Below are positions 8,815 through 18,116 of a DNA stretch of 64,000 nt, in pieces. Within the stretch, counting starts at the first letter, position 1. Each line of letters starts with the position of its first letter. The notes below the pieces were generated by a model, which was not told the origin of the DNA, made no database searches, and worked only from the letters and a program-made list of their open reading frames with translations. The translations under genes and the position numbers were made by a program. The DNA is from an uncultured Bacteroidota bacterium (GTDB lineage: Bacteria; Bacteroidota; Bacteroidia; Chitinophagales; Chitinophagaceae), in contig CAILUU010000005.1 of assembly GCA_903837525.1 (NCBI GenBank), forward strand, positions 27,648 to 91,647, written 5' to 3'.

Positions 8815-10497
8815 ATGAGCAAAGTGCTACTTACTACACTTAATGCAAAATATATTCACCTTAATTTAGCAATTCGTATTTTATACGATTTAAATGCAGC
8901 GGAAGGCAATTTGTTTTGGAAAGAGTTTACTATTAAAGAGACCTCCCATACAATTGCTGAATATTGTAGCCAATATGATGTGGTTTGCTTTAGCTGTTAC
9001 ATTTGGAATATTACACCAACTATACTTGCTGCAGAAAAAATAAAAACATTAAATCCTAATTGCAAAATTTTATTAGGCGGCCCAGAGGTTAGTTACGATT
9101 GGCACGATAAGATTGCGTTGGATTGTGTAGATTATATTATTACTGGCGAAGGGGAAATTCCGTTTGCTAGCTTCCTAAAAAATTACCCTAATGTAAGCCT
9201 TGTTCCTAATTTAGTACGTAAACAAAACGAAGAAATACTATATCAACAACAACCCGTTGATTTCGATGTAAAAAATCTAGGCAACCGTAACCCTTATCAG
9301 TACGATGATACAGCAGAATTAAATAATAAAGTTTGTTATATAGAAACTAGTCGTGGCTGTCCTTACAAATGTGAGTTTTGTTTAGCAAGTTTAGATAATA
9401 AAGTTCGTTATCTACCTATTGATACCATAAAAGATAATTTGTTGTACTTAATGCAACATGGTAAGGTTATTAAATTTTTAGATAGAACGTTTAATATTAA
9501 AAAGGATTTTACCATAGATATTTTTCAATTTATTTTAGATAATCATAGGCCCGAAAATGTTTTTCAATTTGAAATTACGGCCGATATTGTACATCCAGAT
9601 ATCATAAAATTTATTGATGAAAAAGTACCCAAGGGGTTATTTCGTTTTGAAATTGGCATACAAACTGTAAATCAAAAAAGTAATTTAGAGGTTGGGCGTA
9701 AGCAAAATTTTGAAAAAACTAGTGGCATCATAAAACAATTAAATCATAAAATAGAAATGCACTTAGATTTAATTGTAGGCCTCCCTTTAGAATATTGGGA
9801 TGATTTAAAATATAGTTTCGAAAGCGTATTTAAACTTTTTCCGCCAGAGTTGCAATTAGGGTTTTTAAAGTTTTTAAAAGGCACACCAGTACGTGATAAG
9901 CATGAGCAGTATGGGTATGAGTTTGATATAAACCCGCCTTACCAGATAATAAAAAGTAATTTTTTAAGTGCTGCCGAATTACACCATGTTACACTTTTAG
10001 AAAATGCACTAGAAATTTATTGGAACAAAAAAAGAGCAAAGCATACCTTAAAATATATTACGGCTACGTACAGCATTTTTGATTTTTTGTTGGGCTTAGG
10101 TAGGCAATTTGATGCAACCTACAAATCGCAACATTATACGTTAAATAATATTTACACAACGCTAACTAAGTATGTTGCTGAACATTTTACTGAGGATATT
10201 ATTTTACAACAATTAATAGCTATTGATTTTTCGCTACAACACAAAGTAAAACCAAGCTCTTTTTTTTATTTAGAGATTGCTAAAGATGAAAAATTTAACA
10301 TTATCACTGCATTAAAACTCAATCATCATAAATACAGATATACAGCTCTTGCAATTGACTTTGATTGGGAGATATTTTTACAAACGCAAGCTATACAACC
10401 CTCAAAAAGCATTTTATTATTTGAGTATACTGGAGCACAGCTTCCTAGATTAATTGTAACAGCTTGCGAAACAACAGTAGAAGATGTAAGTGTATAA
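8815..10497 (+). CDS. B12-binding domain radical SAM protein with DUF4080 domain
   Basis: A 560-residue enzyme. Residues 1-140 form a cobalamin-binding Rossmann domain (ILLGGPEVSYD and IITGEGE are typical). The radical SAM core follows with ESSRG-type ETSRGCPYKCEFC, where Cys182, Cys186 and Cys189 bind the 4Fe-4S cluster, then FLDRTFNIKK and the FEIGIQTVNQ and LDLIVGLPLE segments. The C-terminal third matches the DUF4080 arrangement that often follows this core. The substrate is unknown; relatives methylate or rearrange unactivated carbons. The ATG at 8815 is preferred to an upstream in-frame ATG at 8707, since the longer form would include the repeat and overlap the preceding gene. Confidence 0.9.
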   Translation: MSKVLLTTLNAKYIHLNLAIRILYDLNAAEGNLFWKEFTIKETSHTIAEYCSQYDVVCFSCYIWNITPTILAAEKIKTLNPNCKILLGGPEVSYDWHDKIALDCVDYIITGEGEIPFASFLKNYPNVSLVPNLVRKQNEEILYQQQPVDFDVKNLGNRNPYQYDDTAELNNKVCYIETSRGCPYKCEFCLASLDNKVRYLPIDTIKDNLLYLMQHGKVIKFLDRTFNIKKDFTIDIFQFILDNHRPENVFQFEITADIVHPDIIKFIDEKVPKGLFRFEIGIQTVNQKSNLEVGRKQNFEKTSGIIKQLNHKIEMHLDLIVGLPLEYWDDLKYSFESVFKLFPPELQLGFLKFLKGTPVRDKHEQYGYEFDINPPYQIIKSNFLSAAELHHVTLLENALEIYWNKKRAKHTLKYITATYSIFDFLLGLGRQFDATYKSQHYTLNNIYTTLTKYVAEHFTEDIILQQLIAIDFSLQHKVKPSSFFYLEIAKDEKFNIITALKLNHHKYRYTALAIDFDWEIFLQTQAIQPSKSILLFEYTGAQLPRLIVTACETTVEDVSV

Positions 10498-10509
10498 ATA
10501 TTATTGTTT

Positions 10510-10517
10510 TATTTTTG
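10510..10517 (+). promoter_or_regulatory. Bacteroidota -7 box upstream of comB
   Basis: TATTTTTG ends four bases before the ATG at 10522, so comB may have its own start of transcription in addition to read-through from the radical SAM gene 24 bases upstream. Confidence 0.4.
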
Positions 10518-10521
10518 TTCA

Positions 10522-11250
10522 ATGCAAACTAACAAACCCACCATACATACTTGCTTTTCGCCAGCACTTTTACATTTATACGATTTAAGCAATGCTGTTG
10601 TTGTAATTATTGATGTATTTAGAGCCACAAGCACTATTGCTGCTGCATTATACAATGGTGCAAAATGTGTAATACCGGTAGATGAAGTTGCCAAAGCTAT
10701 AGAAATAAGTAAACAAATTGATGGTATTGCTGCAGGCGAAAGAGATGGAAAATTAGCAGAAGGCTTACAACATGGCAATTCGCCTTTAGAGTACAGTAAA
10801 GATTTTATAAAAGATAAAACCTTAGTGTTAACTACAACTAATGGTACCAAGCTTTTACAAATGGCATTAGATAATAAGGCCAGTACAATTATTACAGGCT
10901 CTTTCCCCAACCTATCTGCTGTTTGTACTTTTTTAATTAATGAAAATAAAAATGTAGTGCTTGGTTGTGCTGGTTGGAAGGATAGATTTAATTTAGAAGA
11001 TACCCTATTTGCTGGTGCGGTTATTGCAAAAATAAAAGAAAGCTTTACCATACATTGCGATAGTAGCCTTACTGCAGAATTATTGTACAATCAACATAAA
11101 GATAATTTAATTGATTTTGCATCAACCCTTACCCACTATCACCGCTTAGTAGAACGCTTTGGCTTAATAGAGGACATTAAATTTTGCTTAACGCCCGATG
11201 GTGCAAATGTTTTGCCTTTGTACGAAAATGGAAAGTTAACGACAAACTAA
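10522..11250 (+). CDS. comB: 2-phosphosulfolactate phosphatase family protein (ComB)
   Basis: A 242-residue ComB-family protein. In methanogens ComB dephosphorylates 2-phosphosulfolactate in coenzyme M synthesis; in bacteria the role is usually unknown or tied to sulfolactate. Family segments visible are VVVIIDVFRATSTIAAAL (about 24-41), IAAGERDGKLAEGLQHGNSP, LVLTTTNGTKLL and GCAGWKDRFNLEDTLFAG. The start at 10522 removes six unlikely residues and fits the -7 box immediately upstream. No other coenzyme M or sulfolactate gene is in the window, so the substrate in this organism stays open. Confidence 0.9.
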   Translation: MQTNKPTIHTCFSPALLHLYDLSNAVVVIIDVFRATSTIAAALYNGAKCVIPVDEVAKAIEISKQIDGIAAGERDGKLAEGLQHGNSPLEYSKDFIKDKTLVLTTTNGTKLLQMALDNKASTIITGSFPNLSAVCTFLINENKNVVLGCAGWKDRFNLEDTLFAGAVIAKIKESFTIHCDSSLTAELLYNQHKDNLIDFASTLTHYHRLVERFGLIEDIKFCLTPDGANVLPLYENGKLTTN

Positions 11251-11374
11251 AATAGTAAAAAAAGAGCTTAACAACACTTTTAACATTTTTAAATACTACT
11301 ATTAATGGTTTATTTTGTAGGGTAATTTCTCCACAAACTTCCCATCTACTCTCCAAATACCAAAAGTTTTACGT

Positions 11375-11382
11375 TACTTTTG
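11375..11382 (+). promoter_or_regulatory. Bacteroidota -7 box at the 5' end of the SNF2 gene
   Basis: TACTTTTG overlaps the most upstream in-frame TTG (11380-11382). If the box is used, translation must begin further downstream, for example at the TTG at 11464 or another non-ATG codon. Confidence 0.4.
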
Positions 11383-14300
11383 CAAATTGCCTTTTTCCGA
11401 ACGGCTATTCGTACGTTTAAGCAAAACAATCTTAAAAATCTTACATCTAAAATCGCAGATCTTTTGGCTTTATCGCATTTAATAAAATATGTTTACAACA
11501 ACGGTTCCGATGAGGTTATACGCCGTGGAAAAAAAATTCATTCAAGTGGTTTTGTAGAGTTGGTAGAGCATGATCAATTAATGAACAGTGTTGTATTTAG
11601 AGTAAAAGATGATAGCTATGCTACGTTTTATAAAGTGTATATTCAAAAATACACTGACCCTAAAATAATGACGTTACGTTGTGCTTGCCCTTACAACCTT
11701 AGCGATATTTGTAGGCACGAAGCCGGTGCTCTATTGCGTTTGCAAGAAATGGTAGATAAAAATATGTTGGGCAATACTAACATACAATACAACCAACGCC
11801 ATACGGTTGCCAAAATGAAGATGATAGAGTTAAAAATGATTAAGCTATTATCATCCCCAGGTATATACAGCGAAGCCGAAAATATTTTACGGCAGTCAAA
11901 GGCCACAATTTTAAAAGCAAAAGATGAACGAGTAGAGGCAGAATTAGAAGTTAATGGTGAAACTTTTCCGCTGGTAATTCAAAAAAATGATGAACGAAAT
12001 TTTGATACCTCTTGTAAATGTCACGAAGCCGAACACCCGTTGTGTGAGCATAAGGTAATGTTATTTTTGCAATTGTTAAACGCATTTGGTCCTACTTATT
12101 TTGATAGTATTCGTAATTGGGATAAGGAAAAAAATAAGTTATTACAAATATATGGGTACTCTTTAACAGATGATTTAAAAGGAAAATTTGAATTTATTTA
12201 TAAAGAAGGTAAGCCCTTTTTAAAAGTGTTAGATACTAGTATTAAAAGGGTGGTAACTACTTTTATTGCTAGGCCTGAGCCAGAACTGATTTTTAAAACA
12301 AATTTACCAGAGCAGAAACTACAGGAGGAGGCGGCAGTTGCAGAAAAAAAAATAGGTATTGTTTTTAATTTTAGTACTGCACAATTTCCAAATTTTAGTG
12401 TAGATATTGTTGCTGGCGAACCCAACCACAGTAGAGAAAAATTTATTGGGAAAGTGGAAAAATTAGATCTTACAAAATTTGTATCAACCGATGTTTTTGA
12501 TGAGGATGATAAACAGCTTTTACAACAAGTACGTAAATTGCAAACGGCTGATGTAAATAAATATTTAGATAGAAACTCCCCATTTAGTGGCATTTGGGAA
12601 AATATAATTACTACCGATACAGATGAGCTACCAGAGGAAACAAAGTTTTTAATAGCGGAATATCTTCACCCAAAACTTAAAAAAACATTTGAGGAACAAG
12701 CAAGTAATCACTTTATTTTTTATCTCCCCCAAAAAAAAGTTTTTAAAACAGAGCATTTAAAGGAGATAGAAGTTAGCGACAAGCATATTTCTCCAATATT
12801 TAAAGTAGAGGCTAAAAACAATCATTTTGAAATTGTATGTATGGTAAAAGTGGGTAACACCACCATACCTTTTAGCGATAATGAGTGCGAAAGCAGTCTA
12901 TTATTTTTATACGATAAAATTTTATACACTTGGCAAAAGTTAGAAGATATACAACAAGCCGAAAAATTTTTAAAAGAAGGGAATATTAAATTAAGTAAGG
13001 CTAATTGGGCAGAAAAAATGCAAAAAAATATTTTGCCCTTAGTTAAAGATTATCAAGTAGAGTTTGATAAAAGTTTAGTTAAAGAAATAAAAGATACAGA
13101 GCCTGAGATTAAGGTTTTATTGCAAGAAAAAGGAGATTACTTATTATTTCAACCTATATATAGTTACAAAGGTTTTGAAACCAAAGCCAATGATAAAAAC
13201 ACCATTACTTTACCAGATGATGATAAAATTTTAATCATTCACCGTAATAAAGAAATTGAAAAAATTTTTATAAAAAAATTAGAAGCTCTTCACTCCTCAT
13301 TTGTATATGATGATGATAAAGCTAGTCTTATATTAAAAGGTGCCGATGTATTAAAAAATAACTGGTTTTTTTTATTTGTAGATGCTATGAAGGATATGAA
13401 AACTCCGATATATGGGTTTGAGGCTTTGAAAAATTTTAAATTTAATATGGCTAAGCCTAGTACACACATACATGTAAGTAGTGGGCTAGACTGGTTTGAT
13501 GCAAAAGTTGAAATTGAATTTGGAGAGCAACGAGTAGGAATAGACGATATTAAAAAAGCATTGCTTAATAAACAATCGTTTGTACAATTAGGCGATGGCA
13601 CATTAGGTATTTTACCAGATGAATGGCTAAAGCGATATTCGCTTTTGTTTAAAGTAGGCGATGGACGTAGTAATCAATTACGGTTATCAAAATATCACAT
13701 GAGTGTGATAGATGATTTGTATGAAAATAGAGATGAGACTGAACTGAGTTTTGAGTTAGATGAAAAATTTGAACGCCTTAGAGAGTTTAAAAACATACCA
13801 GAAATTGCAGCCCCCGAAACATTACAACCTATTCTTAGGCCATATCAAACATCGGGTTATCAATGGTTAAGTTATTTAAATGATGTAGGCTGGGGAGGCA
13901 TTTTAGCCGATGATATGGGTTTGGGTAAAACCATACAGGCCCTTACTATGTTACATTACTATAAAAGTAGTACAGGCGGTTTAAAAGCCATTGTTGTTTG
14001 CCCAACCACACTTATTTACAATTGGAAAAACGAGGTAGAAAAATTTACCCCATCGCTTACTTGGCATATACACCATGGTAGTTTGCGTAGCCGCAATCCT
14101 GAGGATTTACAAAAAAACAATGTTATTATTACCACATATGGCACACTGCGTAGTGATATACAAGTATTGCTAAAAATTAATTTTGATTATATTATTTTAG
14201 ATGAAAGCCAAGCTATAAAAAATCCTTCCTCTAAAGTAACCAAAGCGGCTTGTTTAATGAATGCAAAAAACAGGTTATGCATGAGTGGTACGCCGTTACA

Positions 14301-15222
14301 AAACAATACATTTGATATTTTTGCACAAATGAATTTTTTAAACCCTGGCCTATTAGGTAATATGGAGTTTTTTAGAAATGAGTTTGCCACACCTATTGAT
14401 AAATTTGGAGAGCAAGATCAAAAAGAGCATTTACGTAAATTATTATATCCTTTTATTTTACGCCGGACCAAAGAGCAAGTAGCAAAAGACTTACCCGAAA
14501 AAACAGAAACCATTTTATTTTGCGAAATGGAAAAAGAACAGCGTAAAATTTACGATGCATACAGAAACAGTTATAGAGATAAAATTTTAGGTGTTATTGA
14601 TGAGCAAGGTATTCAAAAAAGCCAGTTAACTATTTTGCAAGGCTTAATGAAGCTTAGGCAAATTTGCGATAGCCCAGCCATATTAAATGAGGAAGAAAAA
14701 TACCCGAATGAATCTATTAAGTTAGATGAGTTAACTAGAGAAATTACTGAAAATATTGGCGATCATAAAGCCTTAATATTTTCCCAATTTTTAGGTATGT
14801 TGGCTTTAATTAAACAAAAACTAATTGAGCATAGTATTCCGTTTGAATATTTTGATGGAAGCACAAGTGCCCCAGACAGAGAAAAAGCTATTCAAAATTT
14901 TCAAAACAATGATGAGTGTAGAGTATTTTTAATTTCGTTAAAAGCTGGTGGTGTTGGTTTAAATTTAACTGCTGCCGATTATGTATATATTGTTGATCCT
15001 TGGTGGAACCCTGCCGTGGAGCAACAAGCTATTGACCGTACACACCGTATAGGGCAAACAAAAAATATTTTTGCTTACCGTATGATTTGTATTGATACTA
15101 TTGAAGATAAAATTTTACAATTACAAGAGCGTAAAAAAACACTAGCAAAAGAATTAATTGCAGATGATAGTAGCTTTGTAAAAGCATTAAGTAAGGCTGA
15201 TGTAGAGTATTTGTTTAGTTAG
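11380..15222 (+). CDS. SWIM zinc-finger SNF2/RapA-type helicase
   Basis: A DNA-translocating ATPase of about 1,250-1,280 residues. Near the N-terminus is a SWIM-type CxC...CxH motif (RCACPYNLSDICRHEAG, about 107-123) and a second CKC...CEH motif at about 212-225. The C-terminal SNF2 engine (about 820-1275) has motif I DDMGLGKT with Lys850, motif II DESQAIKN, motif III SGTPLQNN, and the second RecA lobe with SLKAGGVGLNLTAADYV and DPWWNPAVEQQAIDRTHRIGQ. It probably remodels protein-DNA complexes or RNA polymerase. The true start is unclear: no in-frame ATG exists before LMNSVVF, TTG codons at 11380 and 11464 are candidates, and the first overlaps a promoter box. Confidence 0.93.
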   Translation: MQIAFFRTAIRTFKQNNLKNLTSKIADLLALSHLIKYVYNNGSDEVIRRGKKIHSSGFVELVEHDQLMNSVVFRVKDDSYATFYKVYIQKYTDPKIMTLRCACPYNLSDICRHEAGALLRLQEMVDKNMLGNTNIQYNQRHTVAKMKMIELKMIKLLSSPGIYSEAENILRQSKATILKAKDERVEAELEVNGETFPLVIQKNDERNFDTSCKCHEAEHPLCEHKVMLFLQLLNAFGPTYFDSIRNWDKEKNKLLQIYGYSLTDDLKGKFEFIYKEGKPFLKVLDTSIKRVVTTFIARPEPELIFKTNLPEQKLQEEAAVAEKKIGIVFNFSTAQFPNFSVDIVAGEPNHSREKFIGKVEKLDLTKFVSTDVFDEDDKQLLQQVRKLQTADVNKYLDRNSPFSGIWENIITTDTDELPEETKFLIAEYLHPKLKKTFEEQASNHFIFYLPQKKVFKTEHLKEIEVSDKHISPIFKVEAKNNHFEIVCMVKVGNTTIPFSDNECESSLLFLYDKILYTWQKLEDIQQAEKFLKEGNIKLSKANWAEKMQKNILPLVKDYQVEFDKSLVKEIKDTEPEIKVLLQEKGDYLLFQPIYSYKGFETKANDKNTITLPDDDKILIIHRNKEIEKIFIKKLEALHSSFVYDDDKASLILKGADVLKNNWFFLFVDAMKDMKTPIYGFEALKNFKFNMAKPSTHIHVSSGLDWFDAKVEIEFGEQRVGIDDIKKALLNKQSFVQLGDGTLGILPDEWLKRYSLLFKVGDGRSNQLRLSKYHMSVIDDLYENRDETELSFELDEKFERLREFKNIPEIAAPETLQPILRPYQTSGYQWLSYLNDVGWGGILADDMGLGKTIQALTMLHYYKSSTGGLKAIVVCPTTLIYNWKNEVEKFTPSLTWHIHHGSLRSRNPEDLQKNNVIITTYGTLRSDIQVLLKINFDYIILDESQAIKNPSSKVTKAACLMNAKNRLCMSGTPLQNNTFDIFAQMNFLNPGLLGNMEFFRNEFATPIDKFGEQDQKEHLRKLLYPFILRRTKEQVAKDLPEKTETILFCEMEKEQRKIYDAYRNSYRDKILGVIDEQGIQKSQLTILQGLMKLRQICDSPAILNEEEKYPNESIKLDELTREITENIGDHKALIFSQFLGMLALIKQKLIEHSIPFEYFDGSTSAPDREKAIQNFQNNDECRVFLISLKAGGVGLNLTAADYVYIVDPWWNPAVEQQAIDRTHRIGQTKNIFAYRMICIDTIEDKILQLQERKKTLAKELIADDSSFVKALSKADVEYLFS

Positions 15223-15710
15223 ACTTTTACGAGCAAATAAAATCTTTCAATCGTTTAAACTCCTGGTTGTTTTAGATTTTAACATAGCATTGAATTTAAA
15301 TATAACTACAAAAATAATTTTGCTCTTAAGACTGGTCAAGAAAAGTTTTGCTAAATTTTGAGTTAAGTAAATCCTGATAGGTAATAAGTTACTTTACCAT
15401 GTGCATTTGCCAATTTTTGTGAAATTTACGATGCTTTTTATAATACTTAATGGGATAAATATCGGCTTTTTGAAAAAGCTTAGCTACTATTTTTTTAATT
15501 AAGTTAATCATAAAACGTAAATTTTTTGCCAAATTGGCTATTAAAAGTAAGTTAGTTAAAAGTAAACGTATCAATGCAAAACTTATTGTGTACACAGTTG
15601 TACTAGACATAACTAACTATAAATTCAATAAAATTTCTTTCCAATCTACCTATTCGGCAATGGCTTAGTGCAAAATATTATTATCAATTTGTACATTCGT
15701 AGTATAATTT
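15223..15710. other. Intergenic region with no confident gene
   Basis: This 488-base stretch separates the SNF2 gene from the nitrilase gene. It holds one weak leftward ORF (15389-15610) listed separately. No terminator, RNA gene or mobile-element end was recognised. Confidence 0.5.
15389..15610 (-). CDS. Doubtful small basic protein or gene remnant
   Basis: An open frame of 73 residues with an N-terminal hydrophobic segment (about 8-28) followed by a very basic tail (YYKKHRKFHKNW). The composition could be a small membrane-anchored protein or the remnant of a larger gene such as a transposase, but no family is recognised and no promoter box is evident upstream. It is listed because it is the only sizeable ORF in a 488-base gap; chance openness in AT-rich DNA is a real alternative. 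Confidence 0.22.
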   Translation of the reverse strand: MSSTTVYTISFALIRLLLTNLLLIANLAKNLRFMINLIKKIVAKLFQKADIYPIKYYKKHRKFHKNWQMHMVK

Positions 15711-16499
15711 ATGTCTGCACTTTCTATAACTACCATACAAACCAATTTAATTTGGGAAGATAAAGCTGCTAATTTATATGCCCTTGAGCAAAAAATTAAT
15801 AGTATACAAGACCCAACAGAAATTGTAGTGCTACCCGAAATGTTTAGCACTGGCTTTAGCATGCAGCCCAGCTTATTTGCCGAAACTATGGAGGGCGAAA
15901 CCCTTAATTGGATGAAAAAAGTAAGCACCCAAAATAAAATTATTTTAATGGGCAGTATAATAATTGAGGAAGAGGGAAAGTATTATAACCGCCTAATTTG
16001 GATGTTGCCCAACGGTGAATATGGCTATTACGATAAACGGCATTTATTTGCTTTTGGGCAAGAAGATAAATTTTATAACGCAGGCAACAAGCGTTTTATA
16101 GCACAAGTAAAAGGGTTTAAAATTAATTTACAAGTTTGTTACGATTTACGTTTCCCTGTGTGGGCTAGGCAGCAAAATAAAAGTGGCGGAATGGAGTACG
16201 ATGTACTAATCTATATTGCCAATTGGCCCGAAAAACGTAGCCATGCTTGGAAAACGTTACTTTGTGCAAGAGCAATAGAAAACCAATGTTACGTTGTTGG
16301 AGTAAACCGTGTAGGTACCGATGGTAATAATATTTACCACAGTGGTAATAGTTTAGTAATAGATCCTTTAGGGCAAGTGCTTTATCATACGCCCGATGAT
16401 GAAGATGTAAACACCGTTACAATTTCAAAAGATTATTTAAATGAAGTAAGAGAAAAGTTTCCGTTTTGGAAAGATGGGGATGGGTTTAGTTTGATATAG
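15711..16499 (+). CDS. Nitrilase-superfamily amidohydrolase (omega-amidase, YafV-like)
   Basis: A 262-residue carbon-nitrogen hydrolase. The catalytic triad is present: Glu43 in LPEMFSTGF, Lys109 in YDKRHLFAFGQE and the nucleophile Cys143 in QVCYDLRFPVW. The STGFSM and HLFAFGQE segments are those of the YafV/omega-amidase branch, which hydrolyses alpha-ketoglutaramate and alpha-ketosuccinamate and so repairs products of glutamine transamination. No signal peptide, hence cytosolic. The ATG is preceded by a TTTG at 15688-15691 and an AT-rich TATAATTT. The neighbour downstream converges, so it is probably a single-gene transcript. Confidence 0.92.
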   Translation: MSALSITTIQTNLIWEDKAANLYALEQKINSIQDPTEIVVLPEMFSTGFSMQPSLFAETMEGETLNWMKKVSTQNKIILMGSIIIEEEGKYYNRLIWMLPNGEYGYYDKRHLFAFGQEDKFYNAGNKRFIAQVKGFKINLQVCYDLRFPVWARQQNKSGGMEYDVLIYIANWPEKRSHAWKTLLCARAIENQCYVVGVNRVGTDGNNIYHSGNSLVIDPLGQVLYHTPDDEDVNTVTISKDYLNEVREKFPFWKDGDGFSLI

Positions 16500-16507
16500 T
16501 TTTTTGC

Positions 16508-16533
16508 TCCCGCCGATTACGGAGATGACGCAG
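16508..16533. repeat. Dispersed repeat fragment CCGATTACGGAGATGACGCA
   Basis: The phrase after the amidase gene resembles the GATTACGCAGATGACGCAG phrases that recur in intergenic DNA of related genomes (general knowledge). It is GC-richer than its surroundings and lies between two converging genes. Only one copy is in this window, so the call is tentative. Confidence 0.3.
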
Positions 16534-16587
16534 GAAAAAATATAATCTATTTTACATTTATTTTATTTATTGTTATTTGCTTATTGT

Positions 16588-18111
16588 CTATTGCTTATTC
16601 CCTTTTATCATCTCCATTACCACTACCATTTTTTTATCTATCCCTTTTAGCAAGGCATCGTAGCTTGTAGGCACAACTACATCGGGCAATACACCTGTAC
16701 CCGTTTTAGCTACATGATTATATTGTACTAATCTAAATAAAGGCAAGCGTACTCTTAGCCCCGTATTAGGCAATTTAATATCGGGTATTAAAATACCACT
16801 ATTGCCATGCCAGCCACCACCTGTTTCTTCGCCCAGTAAAGTAATGCCTTGTTGGCCTTTAATAGCATTACAAAATAAAGAAGATGCTGAAAATGTTTGG
16901 CCATTGGTAAGTACATACAAATTTCCATTAAAATGATTATGTGTTTTAGGTTTATATAATTTACGCTCCCAATGCCCAAAATGAAAATTACCATCGCTCC
17001 CTTTTTTACTAAAAAAGAAAAGACCTAGATTGTTAAATAGCTTTCCCTTTACATATTTAGTATATGGCTTTAACGACCTAGCCACGGCATAGGCTGTATC
17101 TGCTATTTTAAACGATTTTTTGGATACATATTTGGTCAACAAGGTTGAAGCATTTATTTTTCCTCCCCCATTGCTTCTTATATCTAACACTACATTTTTA
17201 ATATTTGCTTTTCGAATATATCTAAACGTTTGTCTAAAGAATTTACGCAGCCTCCCATTACTAAAGGTGTTTAATGTAACTATTGCAGTACTATTAATTG
17301 TATCAACCGCTAAAGATCGGGCTGTTAAAAACCTTTGTTGTTTTGATATTTTTTTTGGTTTGGCAAGTTGTGTTATTGTAGCTTTTTTTGTGGTATCTTT
17401 TATAAGTTCAAAAACAGGTAACCGTAGTTGCTTTAATTGCCCAGTACTATCAATATACTCAACATCATAATTTTTGCGTAAGCCATAAATATTACGATGA
17501 TAATAAGGAAAGTTACCACTAAGCCTGATGTAGTTTATGTTATTAGCATAACCATCTTCGCTTAAATAATTAAACATATCAGCAATAAGGGAAGATGTTT
17601 TTTTGCCATTAATTGCAGTTACAATTATACCTCTTTTAAAAATGCTGTCTTTGCGGTTAAGGTTTGCGGTTACCGCTAATGTATCGTTCCAAACTTTAAA
17701 AAATAAAGGAAAACTAGGTAAGCGCTTATCTGCCACCCATTTATTGTACTCTTTACTCATTAAAAAACTTGTGTGTCCACAATGTATATTACTTAATAGG
17801 GGTGCTAAAATTTTCCATCCGTATTGGTGCTCTGTCATACTATCCTTAATTGTTCCATAGTATTTATCAAAATAATAATCCATACTATCTTTAGTAGTAT
17901 ACCAATATAAAGCAGGGTGATTTTGCTGTAAAATATTTCTTAATAAAGTATAATCTTTTTGTAATTGTTGTTTAGGATAATTTTTATTGGGGTTGTAGTT
18001 TTGGGTAACCTTACAAGAGGAAAAAAAAATAATAGTGCAACAAATAAATAAAATAGTACGCCATCTAAATTGAACGACGTATAAATGCATATTACCAAAA
18101 AAATTAATCAT
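16588..18111 (-). CDS. S41 family peptidase, probable lipoprotein
   Basis: A tail-specific-protease-like hydrolase of about 507 residues. The N-terminus has a hydrophobic segment ending FFSSCKV, a lipobox, so it should be lipid-anchored in the periplasm. The N-terminal domain contains WYTTKDSMDYYFDKYY and NIHCGHTSF; a PDZ-like linker is weak. The S41 core has VVLDIRSNGGG, the nucleophile Ser in TNGQTFSASSLFCNA, and EETGGGWHGNSG. The frame extends to an ATG at 18135 inside thiL; ATG 18111 avoids the overlap, and ATG 18090 would give the most usual lipoprotein signal length. It follows thiL leftward with only a few bases between, so they probably share a transcript. Confidence 0.85.
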   Translation of the reverse strand: MINFFGNMHLYVVQFRWRTILFICCTIIFFSSCKVTQNYNPNKNYPKQQLQKDYTLLRNILQQNHPALYWYTTKDSMDYYFDKYYGTIKDSMTEHQYGWKILAPLLSNIHCGHTSFLMSKEYNKWVADKRLPSFPLFFKVWNDTLAVTANLNRKDSIFKRGIIVTAINGKKTSSLIADMFNYLSEDGYANNINYIRLSGNFPYYHRNIYGLRKNYDVEYIDSTGQLKQLRLPVFELIKDTTKKATITQLAKPKKISKQQRFLTARSLAVDTINSTAIVTLNTFSNGRLRKFFRQTFRYIRKANIKNVVLDIRSNGGGKINASTLLTKYVSKKSFKIADTAYAVARSLKPYTKYVKGKLFNNLGLFFFSKKGSDGNFHFGHWERKLYKPKTHNHFNGNLYVLTNGQTFSASSLFCNAIKGQQGITLLGEETGGGWHGNSGILIPDIKLPNTGLRVRLPLFRLVQYNHVAKTGTGVLPDVVVPTSYDALLKGIDKKMVVVMEMIKGNKQ

Positions 18112-18116
18112 GTATT

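Noticed and set aside
10509-11090. Long leftward ORF opposite comB (193 codons)
   Set aside because: It is the antisense shadow of a well-supported ComB gene; its Ser/Pro/Leu-rich translation mirrors the sense codons.
15223-15710. Insertion-sequence remnant
   Set aside because: The basic ORF at 15389-15610 could be a transposase tail, but there are no terminal inverted repeats, target duplications or transposase motifs.
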